Part shown: in pieces, positions 35,310 to 47,200 of the stretch
How the letters are laid out: each line of letters opens with the position of its first letter
Position numbering within the stretch: position 1 is the stretch's first letter
Translations under genes and position numbers: made by a program
The notes under the pieces: model-generated
Databases searched by the model: none
Seen by the model: the letters and a program-made list of their open reading frames with translations, nothing else
Told to the model about the DNA's origin: nothing
Origin: Pleodorina starrii
Taxonomy: Eukaryota > Chlorophyta > Chlorophyceae > Chlamydomonadales > Volvocaceae
Assembly (NCBI GenBank): GCA_030267565.1
Contig: BRXU01000004.1
Location: 6,259,001 to 6,323,000, forward strand
Direction: 5' to 3'
DNA: 64,000 nucleotides

Positions 35310-35515
35310 CCGGATGAACCCCCACCCGGCCCCGCTCTGTCCCGCCTCGCCCCGCCGTCCCCGGCCCTCCCCCGCTGTGCCTCGCCCAGCCCTGCCCAGC
35401 TCCGGCCCCGGCCCGGCCCCGCCCCGCCGTGCCTCGCCTAGCCATGCCCAGCTCCGCCCTGCCCAGCCCCGGCCTGGCCCAGCTTTGCCCAGCCCAGCCC
35501 AGCCCAAATACTGCC
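35310..35515 (+). repeat. C-rich low-complexity tract inside the transposon
   Basis: Degenerate repeats of GCCCCGCC and CCCAGCC over about 200 bp. No gene is seen between here and the right end of the transposon; 36640-36800 is rich in GGGCC(T)TAAGGG palindromes, probably subterminal transposase sites. Confidence 0.7.
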
Positions 35516-36812
35516 TTATTCATTAGTGCAGACGTTGCGCCCTTAAGGTACCACCGCCCTAGCATGCCATACAAGCATGCCTTGGCCACCCGTACTTTTG
35601 AGGTTGTCTTGTTGCCTTTTATACTTTAATAGTAAGTAATGCATACAAAGACTTCAGTTTGGCAGATTGTAAGTGTCATCACCTTAGTCGGCCCGAAGGG
35701 CAACCATGGTTGCCCTCCTCCAGCGTTCATAGCGAAGGCCGCGTTCTTAAAGGACGATGCCCAGGCTATTATTATGAACAATTTGACTATATTGGCGAGT
35801 ATTCTCAGAGGCCATTTTTGCGTCGCCTGAAGCCGCCTAGAGCGCGTACGGCATCCATGTTCGGGCTGGCTTAATGCAAACCATGCGTAACTGGTTAAAT
35901 TTATACACTGGCTTATAGAAAATAATGACACAGACAACATGGTTCCTGCATTACAAGATACCTTGCGCGTGTGCGAAGGTCTGACCGCGGCAACAACCGG
36001 TCAGCGCTTCACCTTGGCAGCCCACACACCTCACCGAGTTCGATACAACGCTGATAATGTTGCAAGGTCATGCTCAAGGTAAGTCACGAGTCGTTAGCGT
36101 CGTCGGCAGGCCCGGTTACTGCTCGCCCAGGAGTGCTTGCGTTGGCACCGGCGAACGCTTGCCCAACGTGCAACCGCAACTATATAGAAGTTGCAAAATA
36201 AGATTTAAAGTATTGGCGATGTAAATGATGTCTAGCCGGAACTGTTATGTTTTGTGTTCCACTCCAATCCAATTGTGCTGACCATGTATGGCGAATCGCT
36301 AAATCTTATCCTGTTGTTAATCGCAACTCGCAGGCTGCACGTGTAGGCTTGGACACATGCTCAGGCGGCCTGGGTGGCGAGCAGCTCGGAGCTAGCGGCC
36401 TGGCGTGGACTCCCTGGACATGGCGCGTCGTGGCGCTAGCGGCCGGGAGCGGACTTGGCTGTCAGCGGCTCGCTGAAAATTTTCTTTCAAGTGCGTACGG
36501 GCTTCGCTTCTCGGGACGAGAAAACTTCGCGTTCGCAAGCCTTAACATCCCAGCAGCCTCTAAGGGTACTCGTCGCATACGGTGGTTTTTACCGCCATAT
36601 AACTCTGGACAGGGTTCTGTGCGTAGTATCGTCCGTATGGGGGCTGTATGGGCCCTAAGGGCGCCCCTACGGGCTGTATAGTCCGTATGTGAGCTGTATG
36701 GGCCCTAAGGGGGACCTTAAGTGAACCGGGCCTTAAGGGCTAAGGCCTCCTGGACGTATGGTACATATGTGAAGCCCTTAGTGACCTTAAGGGCATTTTG
36801 ACTGCTATAGGG

Positions 36813-37204
36813 ACAGTGCCGAGACGGCGCGCGATGCTAAACATGGGTCGGATTGCTGAAGCCGCAGGCATTTCAGATATAAAGCTCTGGCTGCCTATCA
36901 GTAGGAATGTCGACACTCTCACAGTTGACGCCCTCGCCGCTCGCTTTGGAAATGCCGTATTTCGGTCGATGCGCACATGCGCTCATGCACCCGACGGGAT
37001 GACGCGCTTTGCGCGGCGCCGGCAGGCCTTGCTAACGACTCGGCTAGCAGGCATTTCGGGAAAAAGCTCTGGCTGTCTATCAGCAGGAATGTCGACACTC
37101 TCACACTTCACGCCCTCGCTGCCCTAGCACTCAGCTTAACCCGTACGGATTTAGTGGGGCCCCGCCCTTTTTCCGGCTTCAAGGAAGCCGACACCAACCC
37201 CTTG
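36813..37204 (+). repeat. Dispersed repeat family R, copy C, right part
   Basis: Resumes with ACAGTGCCGAGACGGCG exactly where the left part stopped and runs to AACCCCTTGTC. It contains a local duplication: GCTCTGGCTG...CGACACTCTCACA occurs at about 36883 and 37066, once only in copy A. Confidence 0.85.
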
Positions 37205-37335
37205 TCTCCAACAACCAGCCGACATCAACAACCGTCCAGCACCGTCTTCCGACCAACTTACTACATACCTCGATCGACATCACCAACCTTTCAAGAAAGC
37301 CTGGCTTAACCTAACCCTTCGTTAGGATTCGGTGA

Positions 37336-37746
37336 TTACAAGGGGGACCGGTTTTCACACCGGTCGCTAGCCGTACAGGCTAGACAGACTGTTCATCCTA
37401 CCCCTTCGTTAGGATGCGACGATTACAAGGAGGCGGGGTGGAGGTATTGAGTGGACAGGAGCCAACCTGTTCAGCCGGACGTACATTCCGCGCCGCCTTT
37501 CGGCTACATCTCAACGTGTCAGACGGCCACTTTGTTCACGGGGCCCACTCCCCGGGCGGGGCCGAAGCCCCGCCAGCTGACTCGGTCCGATTGCATCTCG
37601 AACCTCCCGTGGTGAAACTGCCCGAAACCACATTGTCAGCGTTCACACTGAGCCCCACAAGGATGCGGATGCGGAATTTACAAGGGGGACCGGTTTTCAC
37701 ACCGGTCGCTAGCCGTACAGGCTAGACAGACTGTTCATCCTACCCC
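37336..37746 (+). repeat. Identical 69-bp direct repeats with two hairpins
   Basis: 37336-37404 and 37678-37746 appear identical. Each can fold as GACCGG-TTTTCACA-CCGGTC and CTAGCC-GTACA-GGCTAG. They bracket about 270 bp without coding evidence and could be terminal repeats of a tiny element. No target duplication was found. Confidence 0.6.
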
Positions 37747-37845
37747 AGGGGCACCCGCAAAGGGGTGCCAAACGCAAAGCCACCAGGGCCCACCAGCACC
37801 AAGCCCGCACGACGCACGAAGCGTGAAAGAGTCAGAGACAAGGAG

Positions 37846-38035
37846 CGCCGACCATGCTCCTGGAAAACAACACGCAAGTAGCTCCCAACCGAGCACCTGG
37901 ACAGGAAGCGCCGACCATGCTCCTGGAAAACAACACGCAAGTAGCTCCCAACCGAGCACCTGGACAGGAAGCGCCGACCATGCTCCTGGAAAACAACACA
38001 CAAGTAGCTCCCAACCGAGCACCTGGACAGGACCA
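37846..38035 (+). repeat. 63-bp tandem repeat, three units
   Basis: The unit GCGCCGACCATGCTCCTGGA... repeats three times just beyond the LINE 3' end. It may belong to the LINE 3' flank or be independent. Confidence 0.85.
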
Positions 38036-38225
38036 CCACAAGGCCCGTCAGTTGGGACAGGTGAACGGTACGGCAGCGCGCACAATAATAATAATAATAA
38101 TAATAACACGCCCGACCGGAGGCCGAGGCGTGGGTTAAGGGAGCAGAGGAGGTGGGGTGACGGGTTTCCCCGGTCCCAGTCCTCCCCCGCCACCGCGGTG
38201 GGGGTTGAGAACGAGTGTGTGTTGG

Positions 38226-41200
38226 TTATGTGCCCGTCTGCTGTGGCGTCTCGTGCGGGGCGCGTTCCATTTGCCGCCGGGTGATCACAATCTTGTTGAG
38301 CGCCCGGACAGCGTGATCGTGGAGTTCGTTGCAGCATGTTTTGGCCGCTTCGCTGCCCGCCCCTAGGGTGCGGAGAAGGGGGCGTAAGTCTTTTCGGATG
38401 GTACCGGCGAAGCCTAGGCTGATGGCCTCCTGTGCTGTGTAGCAGACTTTCCATCCCTCCTTCGTGAGGAGCTTGGCTAGCTCGGTGTGTTGGTGGGCTT
38501 TGTCGTGTTGTTTCTGATTGTGGTTGGTATCTGCTGTGTATCCTATTTCTATGATGTGCACGGTGTGCTGACTGGGGTCCGGAGGTCCCATGTATTCGGC
38601 CTCTTGTGCCTCATTGAGAGGGATGCTAGGGATGAGGAGTAGATCGGGGCGCATTTTGAGCCGTTCTTCCTCCGGGGTGTTTGGGAGCAGCCAGTGCGGT
38701 AGTCTTGTGCCTGCTACATAGTCCGGCCGGTCGTCTGCGGGGCAGGCGTCCATGACCGTGTAGCAGCCCCCGTTGATTCCCCGAGCGAGCGTACTGGTGA
38801 TGGTTTGAACCGCCTGATTGTGCCGAAGAATGTATAGGGCGCGCATCCGTGGGTGGCGGCAGCCACCCAGGATATGCCCCCCGGAGTCGGGGTTGTGGCA
38901 CAGGGGGCAGCTTCCTGACGCAACTGGGCCTCCCGGGGCCAATGATTTCCTGAAGCGGTTCGCGAGCTTGGCGTTCCATAGTTGGCCGTACAGGTAGTCG
39001 AAGCACCGTTTGGCGTGCTTGTGTCGGCCTATCTTGCGCTGTAGGGTGCGTGCGCTGGCGTTGATGTCCAGGTCGGGTATGGTATTGGCAACAAACTTCA
39101 TGTAATCTGTCTCATTTGTGTAGCCCGAGTGCGTTTCCGGACGCACTAGGGCTTCGATGCCCCGGTTGAGGTCGTTGGCAAAGTGCCCAGCATTCTTCTC
39201 AGGCCCATGTATCTTCCGTAGCCACCAGTATTGGTTACGTGGGTTATTGTCAGATGTTTCGGTTGTGCTCAGTGCGTCGGGGTCGAGCTTTGCAAGGCCT
39301 CGCGCGGCCCGTACGGCTGCTTTATCTGCTTCTTCGTTGTATTTCACGCCAGTGTGGGCTTTTACTTTAAGTAGGGAAGTTGTTAAATTGCATGCTGCTC
39401 TCTTTTTAAGAGTAGTGACTATCTGCTCAAGCAGGGCCTTATGTTTGCTGAGCCGGAGTTTCTGTGGGTTATTGATCATCTTTTTTATTAGGTAAAGGGC
39501 TGCGGCTGAGTCCGTCCAGATGGATAAGTGGGTGTTGTCCTCAGGCGTGCCTCTGCGCATGTAGAGTGCTTGGTGGATGGCACTTAGTTCACACCTCGTG
39601 ATGGTTTGGCAGCCATGATGTCCAGCATTTACATCGATGTGGAGCGTCTTATTGGTGAGTGCGTCGACGGCCGCGGCTCCCAGTATTTGTCGTTCCTCGT
39701 CGCCATCCTTTACCTTTTGAACAGATCCGTCCGTGTAGATTGCGTTCTGGGAGTCGTATCGCAGCGACTGCTTGGCGTGGAATGTCCGGAAGACGGCCTG
39801 TCGCTCAGCAGAGGTGAGGTTGTCGCACGGACGGGAGAGTACCGCCGCGGCGGGTGGCCGGTCGCTCATACTGCGCACCCGTGTCCGCACCCACTGGGGC
39901 GGGTTCCAGGGGTGGGAGGGCTCCATGGGGGCGGCGGTTGCAGCCGGCATGCCAAGAGTCCGACGGAGGCGTTCGGCGTGGGTTCGACCAGTTGCGTTGC
40001 TGACTAAGAGAAGAGTGAGGCCCATCGGGTAGGGTTGGGGGGTATCTTCAAGGGTTTCACTGTACAGGCTGGCTGTGCCCGTGAACGCGTCGATTCTGCC
40101 GATCATAGTGACCAGCGGGTGGGTGAGGTAACGGGTATATGGCGCCGTTCGAGCCGTGGGCAGCAGGAGGAGGGTGGCGGTGGGTGTGCTCTCAGACCGT
40201 ACTGTCTCGGCCCATCCCAAGGCCCATCTTAGGGCGTGATGCCCCTCCTCCGGCGTAGGCTCGGGGTGGGCGATGGAGAGGCCTGTGAATGGCTGCGTAT
40301 ATGCATCGTGGTTCGCCCCAAAGAGCTGGTCCTCTGAAAAGCGTGAATAGTATGTATCTACGCAGTCGGCTACATTGAGGGGGGATGCAAAGCGTTCGGT
40401 TGTGGCGCCGAGCGCGGTCGTGAGGCGCTTCATAAGTGCTTCGGGCAGCCGGCGCTCGTTTGCCGCTTTGACGGGTTGCAGTTTGGTGCCCCCGCCGTTC
40501 CGGTACCGCAGGAGGAGGCGTGCGACGTCTTCCGCAAAGCCGCCCCTGGCGGCGAGTCGGGCATGGTCTTCCGGGCGGTTCTGCTGCGCGTCTTGGTACC
40601 TGTACCACAGGCTGCGGAGACGACAGACGGAGATTTGGCCTACACAGTTGCCTTGGGGGCCGTAGACGAGGGCCAGTCCGATGGTCTGCAGTCCTTCAGG
40701 TATGTCCCCGTCACCCTCCCAGGGTGTTCCGCAGAGGGGGCCGTTGTGTTTGCCGATCTGGATAGTGTAACGCCCTGTTGGGTAGATGTCCTTGTCCGGG
40801 TTGCCCGGTTGGATGTTGATTTCGACAAACTGTCTGAGGAGGCGCTGCCCTCGGGTCGTGTTTAGGCATTCGGTTTCCCATCGACCTTGTTGTTGCCTAT
40901 CCGTCAGGTGCTTGTCGCGTGTCTCCGCCGCGCGCCCCGGGTCATGTCCGGCTTCCTGAGCGCGTCGATCCCGGAATGCATTGAGCAGTTCGATCCAGTT
41001 ATCTTGTTGGGCCAGACGCGTGCCCTCGTCTTCAGTGGGCGCCCAGTCCACTTCGACTAGGCCCACCTGCGGTGGTGTGCCGTTGGGAGGCGCATGGGGG
41101 TGTACCGCCTGGGGGTGGTATCCGTTGGCAGCGTAGAGGGTGAGGGCTCCTTTGGTTACTGCCGTGCGTTCCCAGTCGACCAGGTAGTAGGTGCGGTGGG

Positions 41201-44200
41201 TGCCTTGGCTCGGTGGGTGGATTGTGCGCTGCTTCTTTGGGGTCGGTTTGTCGACGGCGACCCGTTTACGTATTTCTGCGTTGATGCACGCCACCCTTTC
41301 CTGGTCTCCGAAGAGGAATTGCGTGATACTGATTCCATACCGCGCCGGGACCTCCGCAGGCCATGGTTCCTCGCCCAGCAGCATCTGGAGGAGCCGTTCG
41401 GCGGAGCCGACCCTGGTTAACAGGCCCTTGTGGTGCGGGTGGCGTAGGAGCACTTCGCAATGTTGGATGGTGAGTGGGGTGTGTCGGGGGTTCCAGCCGA
41501 TGGCGTCGGTGTCCACGATGCCCGTTACCGGCTTGAGGTTTTGACGCAAAAGGTATGCTTTGAGGCGGTCACGGTCGGTTAGCCGCCGTGGCTGGTGTTG
41601 CCGGGCGTGACATCTATGCTTCGAGCGTCGTGTGGTGGGATCTGCCGTCGCTCCCCCGGGCGGCGTCGGTTGGGTCGCCTCGTTGGCGGTTATCACGCCT
41701 GGGGGTGTGGGGGCTGTGTCGGCGTGTGCGGTTTGCATGGCTTCGGCCGGGTCACGGGGCTTCGGGGCGAGGTACTTTGTTATGCGTCCGTACGGTATGG
41801 GTTTGGGTCCAGCCGCTTCGTCGGTTAGGCCGGTCAGGCCGGGGTTGTCTGGAATGAGCCGCAGCTCGGGGGGTAGAGATGTGGATCCGCGGTATCTGGG
41901 TGCCCGAGCCCGCACGCTGGGGTCAGCATTCATGGCGAGACTGAGCTGGTTCAGGGCTATCCTATGGCGCGATCCCACGTTCCGGCCTCCGATTAGTTGC
42001 AGCTGATCGGTGGTGATGATGTGCGTGCCCGTGTTCTGATCCCTCAGGGCCCTGAGGTCGAGACCCAGCTCAAGCAGAGGTTGTACGCATCGGAAGAGGA
42101 GCGCAAGCGCCTTGGGTTCGGCCGCTGGGTTGAGAGATCCGATCAGGTGGGCGAGGCTGCTCATTGTCGTCTCGTATGCTGTCCCTTTGTCCGTGAGTTC
42201 AATCCCCGCCTCCCTCACGAGAGCGAGCTGTTTCAGTGTGGTGTAGAATTTGCATTCCCGTTTGAGTTCATGTGCCGGTACGGTGCCCATGTATCGACTT
42301 TGCAGGTGGAGGAGAGCTCTGGTCACCGCTCCGAGACGGCCGTCATCATTGAGGGAGAGGACGAGGGTCTTTGCCGCCCGGACGGCGTATAAGGTGCGTA
42401 CGGTGCCAACCCCCAGGCCGAGCCGCGCGGTCGGGTTGAGAATGGCGCGGGTGGGGAAGCCCATCTTGAGTCCGTAGCTGCGTTTGGCTATGCCCGCGAT
42501 TTGCGCATCGAAACTGGCAATGTCTTGTGGGGTGTACGCCATGGTGGGCAGGCTGTACGCCACGAAGGGGTGTATGAGGGTTCTGATCATGTTGATGCGT
42601 TGGTCGGGGGTCGCGAGGGAGCTCTGAATGCCCCGTCCTCGTCTGTCGACTTCGGCGCGCACATAGGCCACTTGTTCTGCCCAGTCTAGCGTGGGGGTAA
42701 TATGTACTCCCAGATACTTGTACGGCTGCGTGGGGGGTGCGTACGGGATAGGCGTGTCGTCTATTCGAATTTGGTTTTTCAGAAGGCGTTCCAGGGCGGT
42801 CTGGTATTTTTGTGTGCCGGGGCCTCTGCTCAGATCCTTGTCCGAGCGCGCGCGGCCATGGAGAATGCCTTGTATCTGGCACTTGCTCACGTTGACCTTG
42901 AGGGCCCCCCACCTCGCATACCGTTCAATTTTTGAGCATTGGAGCCGCAGATCCGATACCGCGTTCGTAAGGATAACTAGGTCGTCAGCGAATGCCCCCG
43001 AGCTGAAGTGATGGCGATCGTTTTCTTCCGCCCGGAGGCAGCCATATCGGTACCCCCTGCCGCCGCTGTGCAGCCATCGTAGGAGGGGTTCCATGTAGAT
43101 AATGAACAGGACGGGTGACAGCGTGTCTCCCTGGATCGTTCCGCGCTCAATCGCAATGTTCGCAGTGCATCCGTGCTCGGTTCGTATGCGTGTCGCGGCG
43201 TGCGAGTACAGGTTCGCAACCACCTCGATGAGGTCATCTGGGTAGCCCAGGTCGTACATGATCATAAGCAGTTTATCATGATCGATGGTGTTGAACGCGG
43301 ATGTGAAATCAATATAAAGGAGGAACAGGTCGCGCCCGGTAAGGCCCGCGTCCTCGATAGCGTGCAGCACGTTCTGGATTTGCCGTTCTGTGTTGCGCTG
43401 CCGGAGGTACCCTTCCTGGGCCTCGGTAAAGATGTGTGCTTGCTCGCTGTAAGTTACGATGTTTAGCGTGATGTGGCTGGTGTACAGCTTGTAGAGGGTG
43501 TTGGCCAGGGCGATCGGGCGTTTGTTCTTAATAAGAAGTGGGTCTCCTTTCTTGGGGATGAGGACCGTGTCGGATTGTGTCCAGTGGGGGGGGATTTCGG
43601 CTTTGACCCACATTACGGTGATCAGGTGGTGTATTGCGGTCTGGAGGTCGTCTGGAAGGGTTTGGAGGAGTTCATTGGGCAGGCCGTCCGGCCCGGGGGC
43701 TTTGTTGCGGGCGAGGTGGCCTAGGCAGGTGCGAAAGTTGCATGGGTCGAGGATTCCGGGGAGGAGGGACGGGGGTGCGCCGTCCCAGCGTGCAAGGCCT
43801 TGTCTGAGTGGGTCAGGGGCCCCAGCCGCTTCCCAGGGGTAATTGCGTGGGGCCTCGCCTGGGAGGTATTTGCCTGTGCGGGGACCGGAGACTGGCTTGG
43901 CTAGGAGGGCGAAGTGTGTGTGTAGCGCGTCGAGAATGCCTTCGGAATCCGTGCACAGGTGCCCGTCCTCGGGGTGGCGTATAGCCGCGATACCTCGCGG
44001 TTGATCGTCAGGCTCCAGGATTTGCCTGTGCGCCTGCTTTGGCTTCTTTGTGAGAAGGCGTTGGAGCCGCCTGCTTGCTCTGCGCATGTGCAGTTTGCGC
44101 GTCTCATTAACCACCTTCCTGATTTCGTCCCCCTTGCTCCGGATCGCGGTGCGCAGGTCGCGGGTTTCAAGGTTGTCCCATGGGTCCCCCTGGCCTTGTG

Positions 44201-47200
44201 TTTGGCGGGTGGTACCAGTTTCAGGTGGGTCGGGGGTCTGATCTGTGGCTTTCGGGACCGGCGTTGCCTCCTGGGGGTGCCGTGATGGGGGTTGTTGGGT
44301 CGCTTTCGTCGGGTTGGGGGGGGCCCCCGGCGGGTGCAGTGCTTGCGTGAGGTCGCGTTTCAGTGCTTTGTGTTCATCATGTAAACGGGTGAGGCGCCTG
44401 CCAATGCCCCGGCGCGCGTGCAGTCTCCCTGAGCGGGGGGGTTTTTGTTGGCAGTGACTTTCGAGGATGCCGAGGCATTGCAGCATGAGCGTCCCAAGCT
44501 CTTGGCTTAGGGAAGTGACATTCGTGGCTTGCACGGCCTCGTGATTGCGCAGGTGGCCAAGGATCATCCGCGCCTGGTCCTTGCCCGCGGCGCGCTCCAT
44601 TTGGGTGGAGGCGGCTGTTATGGTCTCGTGCGCGGGGCGGAGAGCGTCCAGCAGGTGGGTAATTGCGCCCGTGAGTGTCGCCTCCATTTCCATGCGTGCT
44701 TTGCCTTTGCTTTCTTTGAGGATGGGCAGCTGGATGCGGCTCCATGAGCTGGGGTTCAGGTCTGTGGGGGGCTGGGCAGCGGGGGCAGGGAAGAGGCGGA
44801 GTCCCGCTAGGGGAAGGAGGGTACACAGCGGTCGGTGGTCGAAGTTGCCTCCACAATCGTACACTTGTTCGTATGCATTGCCCTCCTTGGCCACAGCGGC
44901 GGTGGTTTGGGGAGCAAGGAGGACGTCGTCGATGCGGCTCAGGTGGGTGTCGAGTCCGAGTTGCGTCTGCGTGTAGGTGTATTCTCGTCGCCTGGTGTCT
45001 ACTGGTTGTAGGTTGTTGTCCGTCGAGAAGCATCTGTGTGCCCTGTCGTCCGAGTTGCAGATGCCTGTCGACCGGTCACTCGCTTTGAGCACGGCGTTCC
45101 AGTCGCCCGCCATGACCAGGTGTTCACCCTTCGCTTTGGCGTGCGCCGAGGCCGCTCGCCCATATTCGTATATTCTCTGCCGTGCGGTGGAGTCGGATGG
45201 GCAGTACACCCCTATGATGTGGAGGGCGGAGCTGGCCGGGGGGGCTATACGCACATGCCCTATGTACCCTTCCAGTTCAGTGGGTATAGGTTCTGCGGTG
45301 GCGCTGCCCTGTCTACTGAAGCGCTCCGCCACTCCGATCAGGACGCCTGCTTCCCGATTGGCGCGGTCGGCGACATGCGGGCGGTTGCTCAGGTAGGTCT
45401 GATAGGGCTGCATGCTGTGCTTCATGCTTGCAATAGCGCGCCGATGGTGGGCGCTTAGCTTGGTTTCGGTGAGCACCAGCACATCTGGCTTGTGGTCGTC
45501 GACTAGGCGCAAAATACCCTCGCGGTGCCCTTGCAGGCCTCGCGTGTTCATCGTAACGAGTTTGAGATAGCCTATCGGCGGTGCTCCGGGTGCGGCGGGG
45601 GGTGGCTCGCTGGCGGTCTGCGCTGGCGCCTTGGCAGGTGCGGCGGGGGTGTCCGTCTTTGGCTTTTTGGGGTGGGCGTATTTCGTCATGTGTTGTTGCT
45701 GAGGTCCTGTTTTTGGTTTAGGGCGGGACTGCGGAGGGGGGGAGCTTTCCGCTGGGCGCTTGCGTGGGCGTGGACGTGCTGCATCCCGTTCCGGAATGGG
45801 GCGCGTCGTGCCGTGCGCCGCCAGCCGTACCGGGTCGGGGGCCGGGTTCGGTGGGTTGTGTTGCGATGTCTCAGTTGTCTCGGCTCCGTCCGGTGCGTCG
45901 GCGGCCGTGCGGTTATGGCCCTGCCGAATGGGGAGGCCTTGCATGCGGAGCAGGTGATATGTGATGGTGTGGGTTGCGGGCGCGGGCCCTACTTGCCTTC
46001 TGGTCCGCTTTCTGCTGGTGCGTGCAGGTGCCGCGGCCTCTGGAGTGGGGGCGCGCCTGGTGGCCCGTCCCGTGTCGGCGTGGCGCGCTTCAGGAGCATT
46101 CGCGGTTGCTCTACGGGGCCTAGGGACGTCTTGCTGCGCGGGCCGCGGGGCGCCCGCGGCGTCGTGGGCATCCGGCGGAGGCTGCGGGATTTCCGCATCC
46201 AGCTCTGCGTCGTCAGTGTCCATGGGGCTGGGGTCGGCAGGGGTATGTGCCGGGGGGCCCTCGGGGCTTCCGGGGTCCGTCGGTTGCATGTGTACTTTGG
46301 TTCCGGGGGAGCCCGCGTCATCTACCTCCATCGGGGTGGGGTTTGGGCTAGCGGCGGTGTACCGGGGTGCCCCGTGCTCTGCAGTCGCTCTCCCCTCGTG
46401 GGAGGGCGAGGGGAGCGCTTCGGTGGGGGTGGGTTCCGGTGGTGTGCGTGTGTCGTGGCTAGTCTGGTGCGGTTCCGTCGTGTCCGTGATGGTGGCGGCG
46501 GGTCCGTTCTGTGTGTTGATCGCCAGGGTTGCGGTCCATTGCTCAGGTGGCGTGACATTCCGGAGGTCGACATGTGTTTGACATGGGGTGCTGTTGTGCC
46601 GGTGTTGGAGGCAGTAGATAGTGCCGTGGGCGAGGGGCCAATTGGTTGTCAGCTGTGTCGGGCGCGGCGATTGCGAGTCAATAATGAACCAATGCGTGTG
46701 TTGCCTTCGGACTGCGACAGCATGGCCTTCGAGATGCACTATGAAACCCCAGCTTTGGGCGTGGGGGGGGAGTTGTGCCCAGAGGGTGTCGAGCTGGTCC
46801 CCTTTGCGGATCGGAAGCTCGGTGCTCACTGATGCGATGTGTGTGTCGTGGGGTGTGTTGCTGCTGGCGTCGCGGATCCGTACGTTGTGGCGTAGGTAGT
46901 GGTTCAGCACTATGGTGGAGAAGTGGCCCGTGATGGGGTTGTGCGCGTGCTTCCAGATGGCGGCCGCCGCATGGAGGCCTTGCTGCTGCATGTGTGTTGT
47001 CATGGTACGACAGTAGCTTAGTACGTGGGTTGGGTCGATGTACGGGCCCCCGAGCAGGTTGTTAATGGCGTGAATCATGCACATCTGCGCTCGTTGCTTT
47101 TCGTGGTAGGTGGGGGTTGCCTGTTCGGGCGGGTGTTCCGGTGGCGGCCAGGGGACGTCCTCGGGGCGTCGCGGCGCGTTGTTTGTGCCGGTCGTGTGGG

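Larger units (their letters stand above)
32113..36812. mobile_element. 4.7-kb TIR DNA transposon of unassigned superfamily
   Basis: Ends: CCCTATAGCAGTCAAA at 32113-32128 and its exact complement at 36797-36812. The inverted repeat continues as GCCCTTAAGG with two mismatches between. The 3-bp target duplication is ACA (32110-32112 and 36813-36815), and the empty site is ACA at 22954-22956 in repeat R copy A. Internally there are a decayed GC-rich coding region (about 33160-34588), a 140-bp satellite, and a second copy of the left subterminal region (about 35540-35830 resembles 32160-32530, including the palindrome GGGCAACCATGGTTGCCC). No DDE transposase is recognisable. The 3-bp duplication is shared by CACTA and PIF/Harbinger types, but the ends match neither well. 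Confidence 0.85.
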
